10,647 nucleotides of DNA from an uncultured Acidimicrobiales bacterium (lineage in GTDB: Bacteria > Actinomycetota > Acidimicrobiia > Acidimicrobiales > SZUA-35): NCBI GenBank assembly GCA_938028175.1, contig CALJAE010000122.1:1-10647 (forward strand). Reading direction: 5' to 3'. The notes beneath the pieces were generated by a model. It did no database searches. It had not been told where the DNA came from and worked only from the letters and a program-made list of their open reading frames with translations. How positions within the stretch are numbered: position 1 is the first letter of the stretch; every line of letters begins with the position of its first letter. Positions 1 to 4,976 of the stretch are shown piece by piece. A program made the position numbers and the translations under genes.

Positions 1-254
1 GGTATTTCAGGCCATGGCTCATGGGTCTCAGGGTGTGTTTCTTGGTAGCGGTAACCATTATCTTTGTCGGTTAACCAACCAAGCGGACCCATGTTTGTCA
101 TCATTACCGACATTGGAGTGCCTGAGCGAGGCATTGTGGGAACGTAGAAAGGGGCTAGCTTCTCTGCAGCCATAACTTGGTCGATCAAGTCTCGTTGTTC
201 AGCTTCGCTGAAGAAACCCTGGTGGTGGACAAAGCCTGGTGGAAAGTTAGACAT
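1..254 (-). CDS. alkB: AlkB-like 2-oxoglutarate/Fe(II) DNA dioxygenase, N-terminal part (3' end beyond window)
   Basis: Reading the minus strand from the ATG at 254 gives 84 residues before the window ends. The stretch around residues 46-60 (GTPMSVMMTNMGPLGW) followed by GYRY and HEPWPEI matches the region of E. coli AlkB that reads TMSVAMTNCGHLGW, GYLY and NKPWPAMP, so the family call is firm. AlkB proteins remove methyl groups from 1-methyladenine and 3-methylcytosine in DNA by oxidative demethylation using Fe(II) and 2-oxoglutarate. The HxD...H iron ligands and the C-terminal arginines lie in the missing part and cannot be checked. The start lies only 6 bases after the stop of the membrane-protein gene upstream and has no good Shine-Dalgarno, so it is probably co-transcribed and translationally coupled with that gene. 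Confidence 0.9.
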   Translation of the reverse strand, partial: MSNFPPGFVHHQGFFSEAEQRDLIDQVMAAEKLAPFYVPTMPRSGTPMSVMMTNMGPLGWLTDKDNGYRYQETHPETHEPWPEI

Positions 255-260
255 CTCAGA

Positions 261-698
261 TCAAATCAGCCAGAACACAGCTATAGCGCCCTGTCCGGTC
301 CAACCAGCAGTTCTCACCCAGTTAGTTAAAACAAGGCGGTCAATTAGTTGTTGGGTAGGGGAATCAAGTAGTTGAGTGTGAATCGGAATCTGTAAAAACA
401 GTGTGCTCACCAGCAGAAGAGCAGACAGAGCCCAGTTGGCTAGCATTGCAGCCCAGCTGATATCGAAAATGAGTGGATTGAGCGCCAGCGCGCTGAGTCC
501 TTGAATCGCCCACGGAACAGTAACAAGATTCGTGATCTTCTTATTATGAGCCTCGAGATAAGTATGGAAAGCGGTCTTGCCTGTGCCAGCCAGCACATCT
601 GAGAATAGTGGGTAGTGCACTATCTGGATAGTCCAGATCAAACCACAAAGAAACAAAGTGGAAATAGCGAAAATCATTATTACGATCGCTTCTGACAT
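261..698 (-). CDS. Small four-helix integral membrane protein, function unknown (DUF1772-like)
   Basis: This is a 145-residue hydrophobic protein if the ATG at 698 is used. A GTG at 704 would add two residues. I prefer the ATG because there is no Shine-Dalgarno and a TAGATT hexamer (705-710) sits 6 bases before it, as expected for a leaderless mRNA. Four membrane segments can be seen, at roughly residues 3-25, 55-76, 81-104 and 132-145. After the first comes QIVHYPLF, then a soluble loop with FHTYLEAH. Later come LQIPIH and TNWVRT. This layout resembles uncharacterised small membrane proteins of the DUF1772 kind, but I do not recognise a specific function. It is the first gene of a two-gene unit with alkB, which begins 6 bases after its stop. 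A role linked to alkylation repair is possible but unsupported. Confidence 0.8.
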   Translation of the reverse strand: MSEAIVIMIFAISTLFLCGLIWTIQIVHYPLFSDVLAGTGKTAFHTYLEAHNKKITNLVTVPWAIQGLSALALNPLIFDISWAAMLANWALSALLLVSTLFLQIPIHTQLLDSPTQQLIDRLVLTNWVRTAGWTGQGAIAVFWLI

Positions 699-704
699 GA
701 CCAC

Positions 705-710
705 AATCTA
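705..710 (-). promoter_or_regulatory. Candidate leaderless -10 box for the membrane protein/alkB unit
   Basis: On the minus strand this reads TAGATT, followed by exactly 6 bases and the ATG at 698, so transcription would start at or next to the A of the ATG. No recognisable -35 lies 17-18 bases upstream. The call rests mainly on the same spacing recurring at five other starts in the window. Confidence 0.45.
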
Positions 711-741
711 ACTCTTATCTTGACAGCTCTGGCTAGAGTTA
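709..741. repeat. Inverted repeat in divergent promoter region (7-bp arms)
   Basis: TAACTCT at 709-715 is matched by its reverse complement AGAGTTA at 735-741, with 19 bases between. It lies between the divergent membrane-protein and pterin dehydratase genes and overlaps the candidate -10 box of the former. It could be an operator, but 7-bp arms this far apart can occur by chance. Confidence 0.25.
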
Positions 742-761
742 TTGAAAAGGGAGCATGTTTT

Positions 762-1073
762 ATGGCTGTTGTACTTGCCGAAGACGAAATTGATAAAGAG
801 CTAGAGACTAAGTCTGACTGGCATGTTTCAGACGGCAAGCTCTGTGCACGGTTTCAATTCGCAGACTTTAAAACCGCAATGGCCTTTGTCACAATGGTGT
901 CGATCGAGTCAGAGAAACAGAACCATCACCCGGGATGGTCGAACTCTTGGAATGTGGTCGAGTTTGCATACTGTACCCACGATGTAGGCGACAAGATAAC
1001 AGACCTCGACTTTAAGCTTGCTAACTCGATTTCTGAATTCGCAGCAAAGCTTTCCGGGACGGCATCGAAATAG
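762..1073 (+). CDS. Pterin-4a-carbinolamine dehydratase (PCD/DCoH family)
   Basis: This 103-residue protein matches the single-domain PCD family, which dehydrates 4a-hydroxytetrahydropterin to quinonoid dihydropterin. The family signature EKQNHHPGWSNSWN spans residues 51-64, and THD is at 72-74. His55, His56 and His73 keep the spacing of the three active-site histidines of human PCD (61, 62, 79). An in-frame TTG at 720 would extend the protein, but the ATG at 762 has AAGGGAG (747-753) 8 bases upstream and gives the normal family length, so I chose it. No phenylalanine hydroxylase or other pterin-dependent enzyme is adjacent. In bacteria lacking one, PCD-like proteins have been linked to molybdopterin metabolism or pterin recycling, so the partner here is unknown. 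The gene is divergent from the membrane-protein/alkB unit and its stop directly abuts that of the convergent VOC gene. Confidence 0.93.
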   Translation: MAVVLAEDEIDKELETKSDWHVSDGKLCARFQFADFKTAMAFVTMVSIESEKQNHHPGWSNSWNVVEFAYCTHDVGDKITDLDFKLANSISEFAAKLSGTASK

Positions 1074-1487
1074 CTATTTGCTGCCCAGATCCTCGAAGAA
1101 GCGGAGAAGGTAGCCGTCAGGGTCTTGCACGAGTAGTTGTCGATTGCCTACTTCTCGGCCATCGACTTCGTACCACTTGGTTTCAGGCTCCATAAACAGA
1201 TCAATATTTGCACTCATGAGCTGCTGCTGTAGCTGTTCAATGCTTTCTGTACGAATCTGAAAGTTGATGCCACGGCCCAATGGTTTCTCAAACTCTGCGG
1301 TTTGCCAAGTCCTGCCAAGATCAATTTGATCCAACATTAATTGAGAGCCACCATAGCTTAAGAATGCAAAACCCTCAGCGGGTCTCGAGTACTCGAGATT
1401 GAAACCAATCACATCACAATAGAAGTAGATAGATTTAGACAGGTCTGTCACTGATAGTTCGGGAATCAAAGCATTCTGTGGCCCCAT
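1074..1487 (-). CDS. VOC superfamily protein, bleomycin-resistance/glyoxalase-like
   Basis: The 137-residue product has two beta-alpha-beta-beta-beta modules typical of the vicinal oxygen chelate fold. The first runs from LIPELSVTDLSKSIYFYCDVIGF (residues 7-29) and the second from INFQIRT (74-80). It ends with the signature NRQLLVQDPDGYLLRF at 115-130. The overall shape, especially the WYEVDGREVGNRQ stretch, is that of the bleomycin-resistance-protein subgroup, whose best known members bind and sequester glycopeptide drugs without catalysis. Many chromosomal homologues have unknown ligands, so drug resistance should not be assumed. There is no Shine-Dalgarno; TAGGCT lies 7 bases before the ATG and suggests a leaderless transcript. 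The stop codon abuts that of the convergent pterin dehydratase with no gap and hence no room for an intergenic terminator. Confidence 0.88.
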   Translation of the reverse strand: MGPQNALIPELSVTDLSKSIYFYCDVIGFNLEYSRPAEGFAFLSYGGSQLMLDQIDLGRTWQTAEFEKPLGRGINFQIRTESIEQLQQQLMSANIDLFMEPETKWYEVDGREVGNRQLLVQDPDGYLLRFFEDLGSK

Positions 1488-1494
1488 TTATCAG

Positions 1495-1500
1495 AGCCTA
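1495..1500 (-). promoter_or_regulatory. Candidate leaderless -10 box for the VOC gene
   Basis: The minus strand reads TAGGCT, then 7 bases, then the ATG at 1487. No clear -35 is visible. It is supported by the repeated spacing at other genes here and by the absence of a Shine-Dalgarno. Confidence 0.4.
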
Positions 1501-1524
1501 TCTGGTTCAACTCTGACAGTTATT

Positions 1525-1534
1525 GTATCGATAC
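1525..1534. repeat. Perfect 10-bp palindrome in the VOC/AOX divergent promoter
   Basis: GTATCGATAC is a perfect palindrome in the 75-base gap between the divergent VOC and alternative oxidase genes. It overlaps the position expected for the oxidase -35 (TCGATA, 1528-1533), so it could be an operator. A short palindrome like this can also be chance. Confidence 0.3.
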
Positions 1535-1556
1535 CCCGAGTAGGACAAAGTAAGAT
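1528..1556 (+). promoter_or_regulatory. Candidate leaderless promoter of the alternative oxidase
   Basis: TAAGAT (1551-1556) lies 6 bases before the ATG at 1563. Seventeen bases upstream is TCGATA (1528-1533), which matches four of six positions of the -35 consensus. The gene has no Shine-Dalgarno at a usable distance, which fits a leaderless mRNA. Confidence 0.45.
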
Positions 1557-1562
1557 CAAACT

Positions 1563-2285
1563 ATGGGCTTAAGCAATACTCGACCCGAAGGGTCTAAAGA
1601 GAAAGGTTCAGCGTTCCCGTCCTTATCTCCGGCTGAACTAAGAGAGCACCAGCAACGCTATTTGGAGTGGCCAAAGCCCAATTACAGCCTCCCAGCCAAG
1701 CTGCTGTTTGCTTCAACTGACATGCTATTTCCCAAAGGTAGAAGCTTTGAATACTTTGCCTTTCTTGAGTTAGTCGCAAGGGTGCCATACTTTGCTTGGG
1801 AACACGTTGGTCACATCGCACAAACCCAAAACCATAGAGATCACCGGTTCGCCAGAAAGATCCAAGACCGTGTTTTGTCATCGAGAGACGAACAAGACAA
1901 CGAGTTCTGGCATTTGTTGATTATGGAAGAGATGTGTGAGCAAAAGGGATACAAGCGTAGGTTCTTGCGAGACAAACTGTTTCCACAAGTTATGTCATTC
2001 CTTTACTACCACTTGTCTTGGTTTCTTTACGTTGTCTACCCAAAGTGGTCATACAAATTAAACGCCGACTTTGAAACACATGCTGCGTTGACTTATGCAA
2101 AGTTTGTCCAAGAACGCCCCGACTTCGACGAGACACCTTGGGAATCGAAGTACAAAGATGATTATGGCCACCACAAAACGGTTGGTGATATGTTGCGCCA
2201 AGTAGCTTGGGATGAGGAGCAACATAAGAACCACTCAGAAACATATATAAAAGCTGGCGCCCGTTTCTCTCGAACACGAGGCTAG
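1563..2285 (+). CDS. aox: Alternative oxidase family diiron quinol oxidase, PTOX-like
   Basis: The 240-residue protein has the complete diiron ligand set of the alternative oxidase/PTOX family. Glu69 is in FLELVARVPYF, Glu114 and His117 in NEFWH, Glu171 in FETHA, and Glu218 and His221 in DEEQH. The sequences LELVARVPYFA, NEFWHLLIMEE and the FLYYHLSWFLYVVYP stretch (residues 146-160) resemble plastid terminal oxidase (IMMUTANS: LETIARVPYFA, NEMHHLLIMEE) more than mitochondrial AOX (NERMH, LEEEA). The gap between the third and fourth ligand helices is shorter than in plant PTOX. Family members are monotopic membrane proteins that oxidise quinol and reduce oxygen to water without pumping protons. 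The first 30 residues are polar and not conserved. The start is the ATG at 1563, with a leaderless-type TAAGAT before it. Quinol is the likely substrate by family; activity and subgroup are unproven. Confidence 0.88.
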   Translation: MGLSNTRPEGSKEKGSAFPSLSPAELREHQQRYLEWPKPNYSLPAKLLFASTDMLFPKGRSFEYFAFLELVARVPYFAWEHVGHIAQTQNHRDHRFARKIQDRVLSSRDEQDNEFWHLLIMEEMCEQKGYKRRFLRDKLFPQVMSFLYYHLSWFLYVVYPKWSYKLNADFETHAALTYAKFVQERPDFDETPWESKYKDDYGHHKTVGDMLRQVAWDEEQHKNHSETYIKAGARFSRTRG

Positions 2286-2408
2286 AGAATATTCCAAGCG
2301 ACAAAGGAATCTCTGAATGGGTGGAAGGAAGCTGCGATTAGTTGGTTTAGTCATTCAAAGGCGAGAAGGCATTAACTAACCTATGCTCAGTACGAAGGAG
2401 ACCAACCA
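2286..2408 (+). promoter_or_regulatory. Leader/promoter region of first DM13 gene
   Basis: This gap holds a clear Shine-Dalgarno, AAGGAG at 2395-2400, 8 bases before the ATG at 2409. TATGCT at 2382-2387 could be a -10 box giving a leader of about 15 bases, but no -35 can be recognised. A small palindrome GAATATTC lies at 2287-2294, just after the oxidase stop. I see no convincing terminator for the oxidase, so read-through into the DM13 gene is possible. Confidence 0.35.
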
Positions 2409-2990
2409 ATGACAGCAGGAACGAAGAAGATAGTAGCAATCGTAGGAGTGTTGGGTTTGGGTGTTGCCATTTACCTAGCCTTCTTCGTGTTCAGATTCCA
2501 GACCGCTTTCATTGACGATGTTGTAGAAGACGGTGGTGCAGGTCAAGTATCAGAGCTAAGCCAGGCGGAACTACAAGAGATCTTCAACTCTGTCGAGTTC
2601 CAAGATGCCATGGACGATGCTGACGCTAACCAGACCACAGTCGATGAAGACTTCCCAGAGATGGAAGGTGAGATCACTATTGAGCGCTCAGGTGACTTTG
2701 TTGGAGTAAACGGTTATGACTTTGTAGGTCAAGCACTGGTGCTGGCTGATGGAACAGGTAGGCGAGTGCTTCGCTTTGAAAATTTCGAAGGACAAAACGG
2801 TCCAGCATTGAAGGTCTATCTTCGAGCCGACGACGGAACATTTGTTATCCTTGGCGACCTACAAGGAAACATTGGTAACCAGAATTACGAGATTCCAGAA
2901 GACGTCGATCTTGACAAGTACAACACAATCGATATCTGGTGTGAACCATTTGGTGTTGGCTTCGGGTTGGCACCCTTGACGCTTAGTTGA
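2409..2990 (+). CDS. Membrane-anchored DM13-domain protein (paralogue 1)
   Basis: The 193-residue protein has a lysine-bearing N-terminus, one membrane helix (about residues 8-30) ending in FRFQTAFIDD, an acidic linker (about 36-90) and a C-terminal DM13 domain (about 93-193). The domain shows NGPALKVYLRADDG (130-143), LGDLQGNIGNQNY (148-160) and DIWCEPFG (175-182), including the conserved cysteine (Cys178). DM13 was described in comparative-genomic work as a domain related in context to DOMON proteins and proposed to act in redox or electron transfer through that cysteine; this is a prediction, not a demonstrated activity. Positive-inside topology puts the domain outside the cytoplasmic membrane. 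AAGGAG 8 bases upstream fixes the ATG start. A paralogue with the same architecture lies at 4263-4976. Confidence 0.9.
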   Translation: MTAGTKKIVAIVGVLGLGVAIYLAFFVFRFQTAFIDDVVEDGGAGQVSELSQAELQEIFNSVEFQDAMDDADANQTTVDEDFPEMEGEITIERSGDFVGVNGYDFVGQALVLADGTGRRVLRFENFEGQNGPALKVYLRADDGTFVILGDLQGNIGNQNYEIPEDVDLDKYNTIDIWCEPFGVGFGLAPLTLS

Positions 2991-3015
2991 GTAACATAAC
3001 CGAGAAGGTAACCAA

Positions 3016-3927
3016 TTAACTCAGTGATTCTCGACCATGAGGGGTGTCCCAGCCTGGGTCACCCGGGCCCAGCGGGATAACGCCAGTTGGGTTGATGGTC
3101 TTATGCACTCCGTAATAGTGTGCTTTGATCTGATACCAGTCAATAGTCTCCCCAAAACCTGGGGTTTGGTACAAGTCACGGACATAACCCCAAAGGGCTG
3201 GCATCTCGATGATCTTGTTTCGATTGCACTTGAAATGACCGTGATAGACGGCATCAAAGCGCACTAACGTAGTCCACAAACGAATATCTACTTGCGTAAT
3301 CGAATCCCCAACAAGGTAACGCTGCTTTGACAAACGCTCCTCTAGCCAATCCAGCCTGGAGAACAGCTTTTCATACGCATCTTCATAAGGGGCTTGTTCT
3401 GAGGCAAAGCCACACTTGTACACACCATTGTTTACATCATGAAAAATCAGCTCAGTCAATTCTTCGATTTCATCGAGGTGTTCCTCTGGCCACAGATCCG
3501 GAGCATCAGGAGAATGAAATTCCTTCCACTCGGTAGAGAAGTCTCTTTCTATATCCAAGAAATTGTTGGTGACGACACTGACTGATTCGATGTCAACAAT
3601 AGCAGGGACGGTGATTCCTTTGGGGTAGTCAGGGTAGCGATTAAAGAATGCCTCTTGGAGTTTATGAATTCCGAGCACCGGATCTTTCTCATCGGGATCA
3701 AGATGAAACTTCCAGCTAGAGGCATCATGAAGGGGCCCAGTCATGCCGATGCTAATTACTTTGTCTAGCCCTAATAGCTTTGCTGTAATTAGAGAGCGGT
3801 TCGCCCAAGGGCAAGCATGCGCAACGACCAATCGATATTTGTCTGCCTCAACTTGCCACTTACCCGACCCATCGGCAACGATTCTGTCACTGATGTAATC
3901 CATATCTCTATCAAATGATCCATCCAT
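3016..3927 (-). CDS. Glutathionyl-hydroquinone reductase-type GST (Xi class, ECM4/YqjG family)
   Basis: The 303-residue protein has the full Xi-class architecture. A thioredoxin-like domain carries the catalytic motif CPWANR (Cys39) and VPAIVD (107-112). The all-helical domain carries VYKCGFASEQ (169-178), RYLVGDSITQVDIRL (203-217), RFDAVYHGHFKCN (223-235) and the HYYGVHKTINPTG region (270-282). These enzymes reduce S-glutathionyl-hydroquinones through the active-site cysteine, recycling quinone adducts. Two departures from well-studied glutathione-using members stand out. CPWAHR is CPWANR, and the NNES segment that contacts the gamma-glutamyl group is replaced by NNFLD (121-125), which suggests a different thiol, perhaps mycothiol. 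The gene lies between, and opposite in orientation to, two DM13 genes. It has no Shine-Dalgarno; TGC-TAGCGT lies 6 bases before its ATG. Confidence 0.92.
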   Translation of the reverse strand: MDGSFDRDMDYISDRIVADGSGKWQVEADKYRLVVAHACPWANRSLITAKLLGLDKVISIGMTGPLHDASSWKFHLDPDEKDPVLGIHKLQEAFFNRYPDYPKGITVPAIVDIESVSVVTNNFLDIERDFSTEWKEFHSPDAPDLWPEEHLDEIEELTELIFHDVNNGVYKCGFASEQAPYEDAYEKLFSRLDWLEERLSKQRYLVGDSITQVDIRLWTTLVRFDAVYHGHFKCNRNKIIEMPALWGYVRDLYQTPGFGETIDWYQIKAHYYGVHKTINPTGVIPLGPGDPGWDTPHGRESLS

Positions 3928-3933
3928 ATCCGT

Positions 3934-3942
3934 ACGCTAGCA
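3934..3942 (-). promoter_or_regulatory. Candidate extended -10, leaderless, of the hydroquinone reductase gene
   Basis: The minus strand reads TGC-TAGCGT, an extended -10 pattern (TGnTANNNT), followed by 6 bases and the ATG at 3927. The -35 position (CTGAAC, 17 bases upstream) matches three of six consensus bases. Confidence 0.45.
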
Positions 3943-4082
3943 TCTCGACCTGTGTAGTTCAGCACTAGGTTCGGACGAGTTTTGGAGGAAATGGAATAGT
4001 TCCACCCCGAGGCCTGGTGATCGTGCTAGAAAAAGAACGTCGATCTTTCAGGTCGGTTGGGCTTAATAGCATTACCAACTAC

Positions 4083-4121
4083 AGAATCTGCAGCCGCCTT
4101 GCTGTGCCGGTTGCAGATTCT
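4083..4121 (+). other. Long stem-loop upstream of second DM13 gene
   Basis: Bases 4083-4096 pair with 4108-4121 as a 14-pair stem (outer arms AGAATCTGCA and TGCAGATTCT) around an 11-base loop. The single non-Watson-Crick position (4093/4111) is a G-U pair in a plus-strand transcript but a C-A mismatch in a minus-strand one, so the structure favours plus-strand RNA. TTGCTGTTTT follows (4121-4130), which is a poor terminator tail. It may be a 5' leader structure of the DM13 mRNA, the end of a small RNA, or a weak terminator. Confidence 0.6.
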
Positions 4122-4262
4122 TGCTGTTTTGGCCGAGGAACTGAGTAATACTCCAGTTCTATGAACTTATATTGCGAAACTGCCAATGTGGAATAGTCGT
4201 CGCCTACTCTATGTTGATAATGGTCGTTGAAATGATTGTGCTTACCAACCGAGGAGTATGGC

Positions 4263-4976
4263 GTGGGAAAAATATTTGACCTTGTAAAGAATAACAAAGG
4301 AATCTTTGGAGTTATCGCAGTGCTGGGTACAGCTTTTGTAGCGTGGCTGGCATTTGGCTTCTTTGGGATACAGGCAGCTTTTATTGATGACGAGGCGTCT
4401 GAAGAGGAAATTGCTGCAAACCAGGACCTTCTTGAATCATTCCAGGCAGGAAGCGAAACTGAGACTACAGTCGATGCTGACGCTGGCGCCGACGGAACCG
4501 AAGACGGCGATATAGCGGAAACGGTTGTTGACCCTGGCGCTGAAACTGACGAGGACAGTGATGCAGTCGACACAACCGTCGTTGATGAAGATTCTGAACC
4601 AACCGAGCCAACTCAAGAGACCGAAACTACGCAACCTCCAACAACCCAAGCGGCGGCTCAGCCAACTTCAGGTAGTGGTAGCTTCTCGGGTACGTCTGCA
4701 TACGACGCTGCTGGATCAACTCAGATCCTGACTGCTAACGGCGAAACTAGAGTCTTCTTGTTAGACGACTTCGTAACCGACAACGGTCCCGACCTTAAGG
4801 TTTATTTGCGTGCCGACAATGGCGACTTCATCAGCCTTGGTGACTTGCAGAATAACGTTGGATCGTCAAATTACGCAGTTCCAGCTGGGACAGACCTAAG
4901 TGTCTTCTCAACAGTTGAAATCTGGTGTGAGCGCTTCGGTGGCAGATTTGGTTCAGCCCCAATCAGCTTTACCTAG
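4263..4976 (+). CDS. Membrane-anchored DM13-domain protein with long acidic linker (paralogue 2)
   Basis: The GTG at 4263 is chosen over an in-frame TTG at 4236 because GAGGAG (4251-4256) lies 6 bases before it and the protein then starts MGKIFDLVK, a normal positive N-terminus. The 237-residue product has one membrane helix (about 13-35) ending in GIQAAFIDD. A long disordered linker rich in Asp, Glu, Thr, Pro and Gln follows (about 44-137). A DM13 domain closes the protein (about 139-237) with NGPDLKVYLRADNG (174-187), LGDLQNNVGSSNY (192-204) and EIWCERFG (219-226), including Cys222. It shares its helix-AFIDD-linker-DM13 plan with the protein at 2409-2990, but its linker is about 40-50 residues longer. 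The domain should face outward. Redox function is predicted from the family only. Its stop overlaps the stop of the convergent fructokinase gene. Confidence 0.9.
   Translation: MGKIFDLVKNNKGIFGVIAVLGTAFVAWLAFGFFGIQAAFIDDEASEEEIAANQDLLESFQAGSETETTVDADAGADGTEDGDIAETVVDPGAETDEDSDAVDTTVVDEDSEPTEPTQETETTQPPTTQAAAQPTSGSGSFSGTSAYDAAGSTQILTANGETRVFLLDDFVTDNGPDLKVYLRADNGDFISLGDLQNNVGSSNYAVPAGTDLSVFSTVEIWCERFGGRFGSAPISFT

Larger units (their letters stand above)
3928..4262. other. 335-base divergent intergenic region
   Basis: This gap separates the minus-strand hydroquinone reductase start from the plus-strand second DM13 start. It holds the reductase -10 box (3934-3942), a small inverted repeat TGGAA-TAG-TTCCA (3992-4004), a long hairpin (4083-4121) and the DM13 Shine-Dalgarno (GAGGAG, 4251-4256). 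It contains only very short reading frames, such as one of 22 codons at 4211-4279 that overlaps the DM13 start. I cannot place a convincing -35/-10 pair for the DM13 gene. TANNNT hexamers occur at 4067-4072, 4205-4210 and 4210-4215. Confidence 0.6.

Noticed and set aside
720..725. TTGACA hexamer that could be a -35 box for the pterin dehydratase gene
   Set aside because: There is no TANNNT hexamer at 16-18 bases downstream, so no complete promoter can be drawn.
720..761. TTG-initiated N-terminal extension of the pterin dehydratase
   Set aside because: It adds residues not found in the family, and the ATG at 762 has AAGGGAG at good spacing.
1594..2304. Minus-strand open frames across the alternative oxidase gene
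   Set aside because: They are shadow frames of a coding sequence with a full diiron ligand set.
3037..3536. Plus-strand open frames inside the hydroquinone reductase gene
   Set aside because: They are antisense to a well-conserved coding sequence and show no family features or start signals.
4019..4045. GATCG...CGATC inverted repeat upstream of the second DM13 gene
   Set aside because: Five-base arms 17 bases apart are expected by chance in a region of this size.
4236..4262. TTG-initiated upstream extension of the second DM13 protein
   Set aside because: GAGGAG at 4251-4256 falls inside the extension and serves the GTG at 4263.
4211..4279. Short 22-codon open frame overlapping the second DM13 start, as a possible leader peptide
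   Set aside because: It has no ribosome binding site or regulatory codon run, and is of a length expected by chance.
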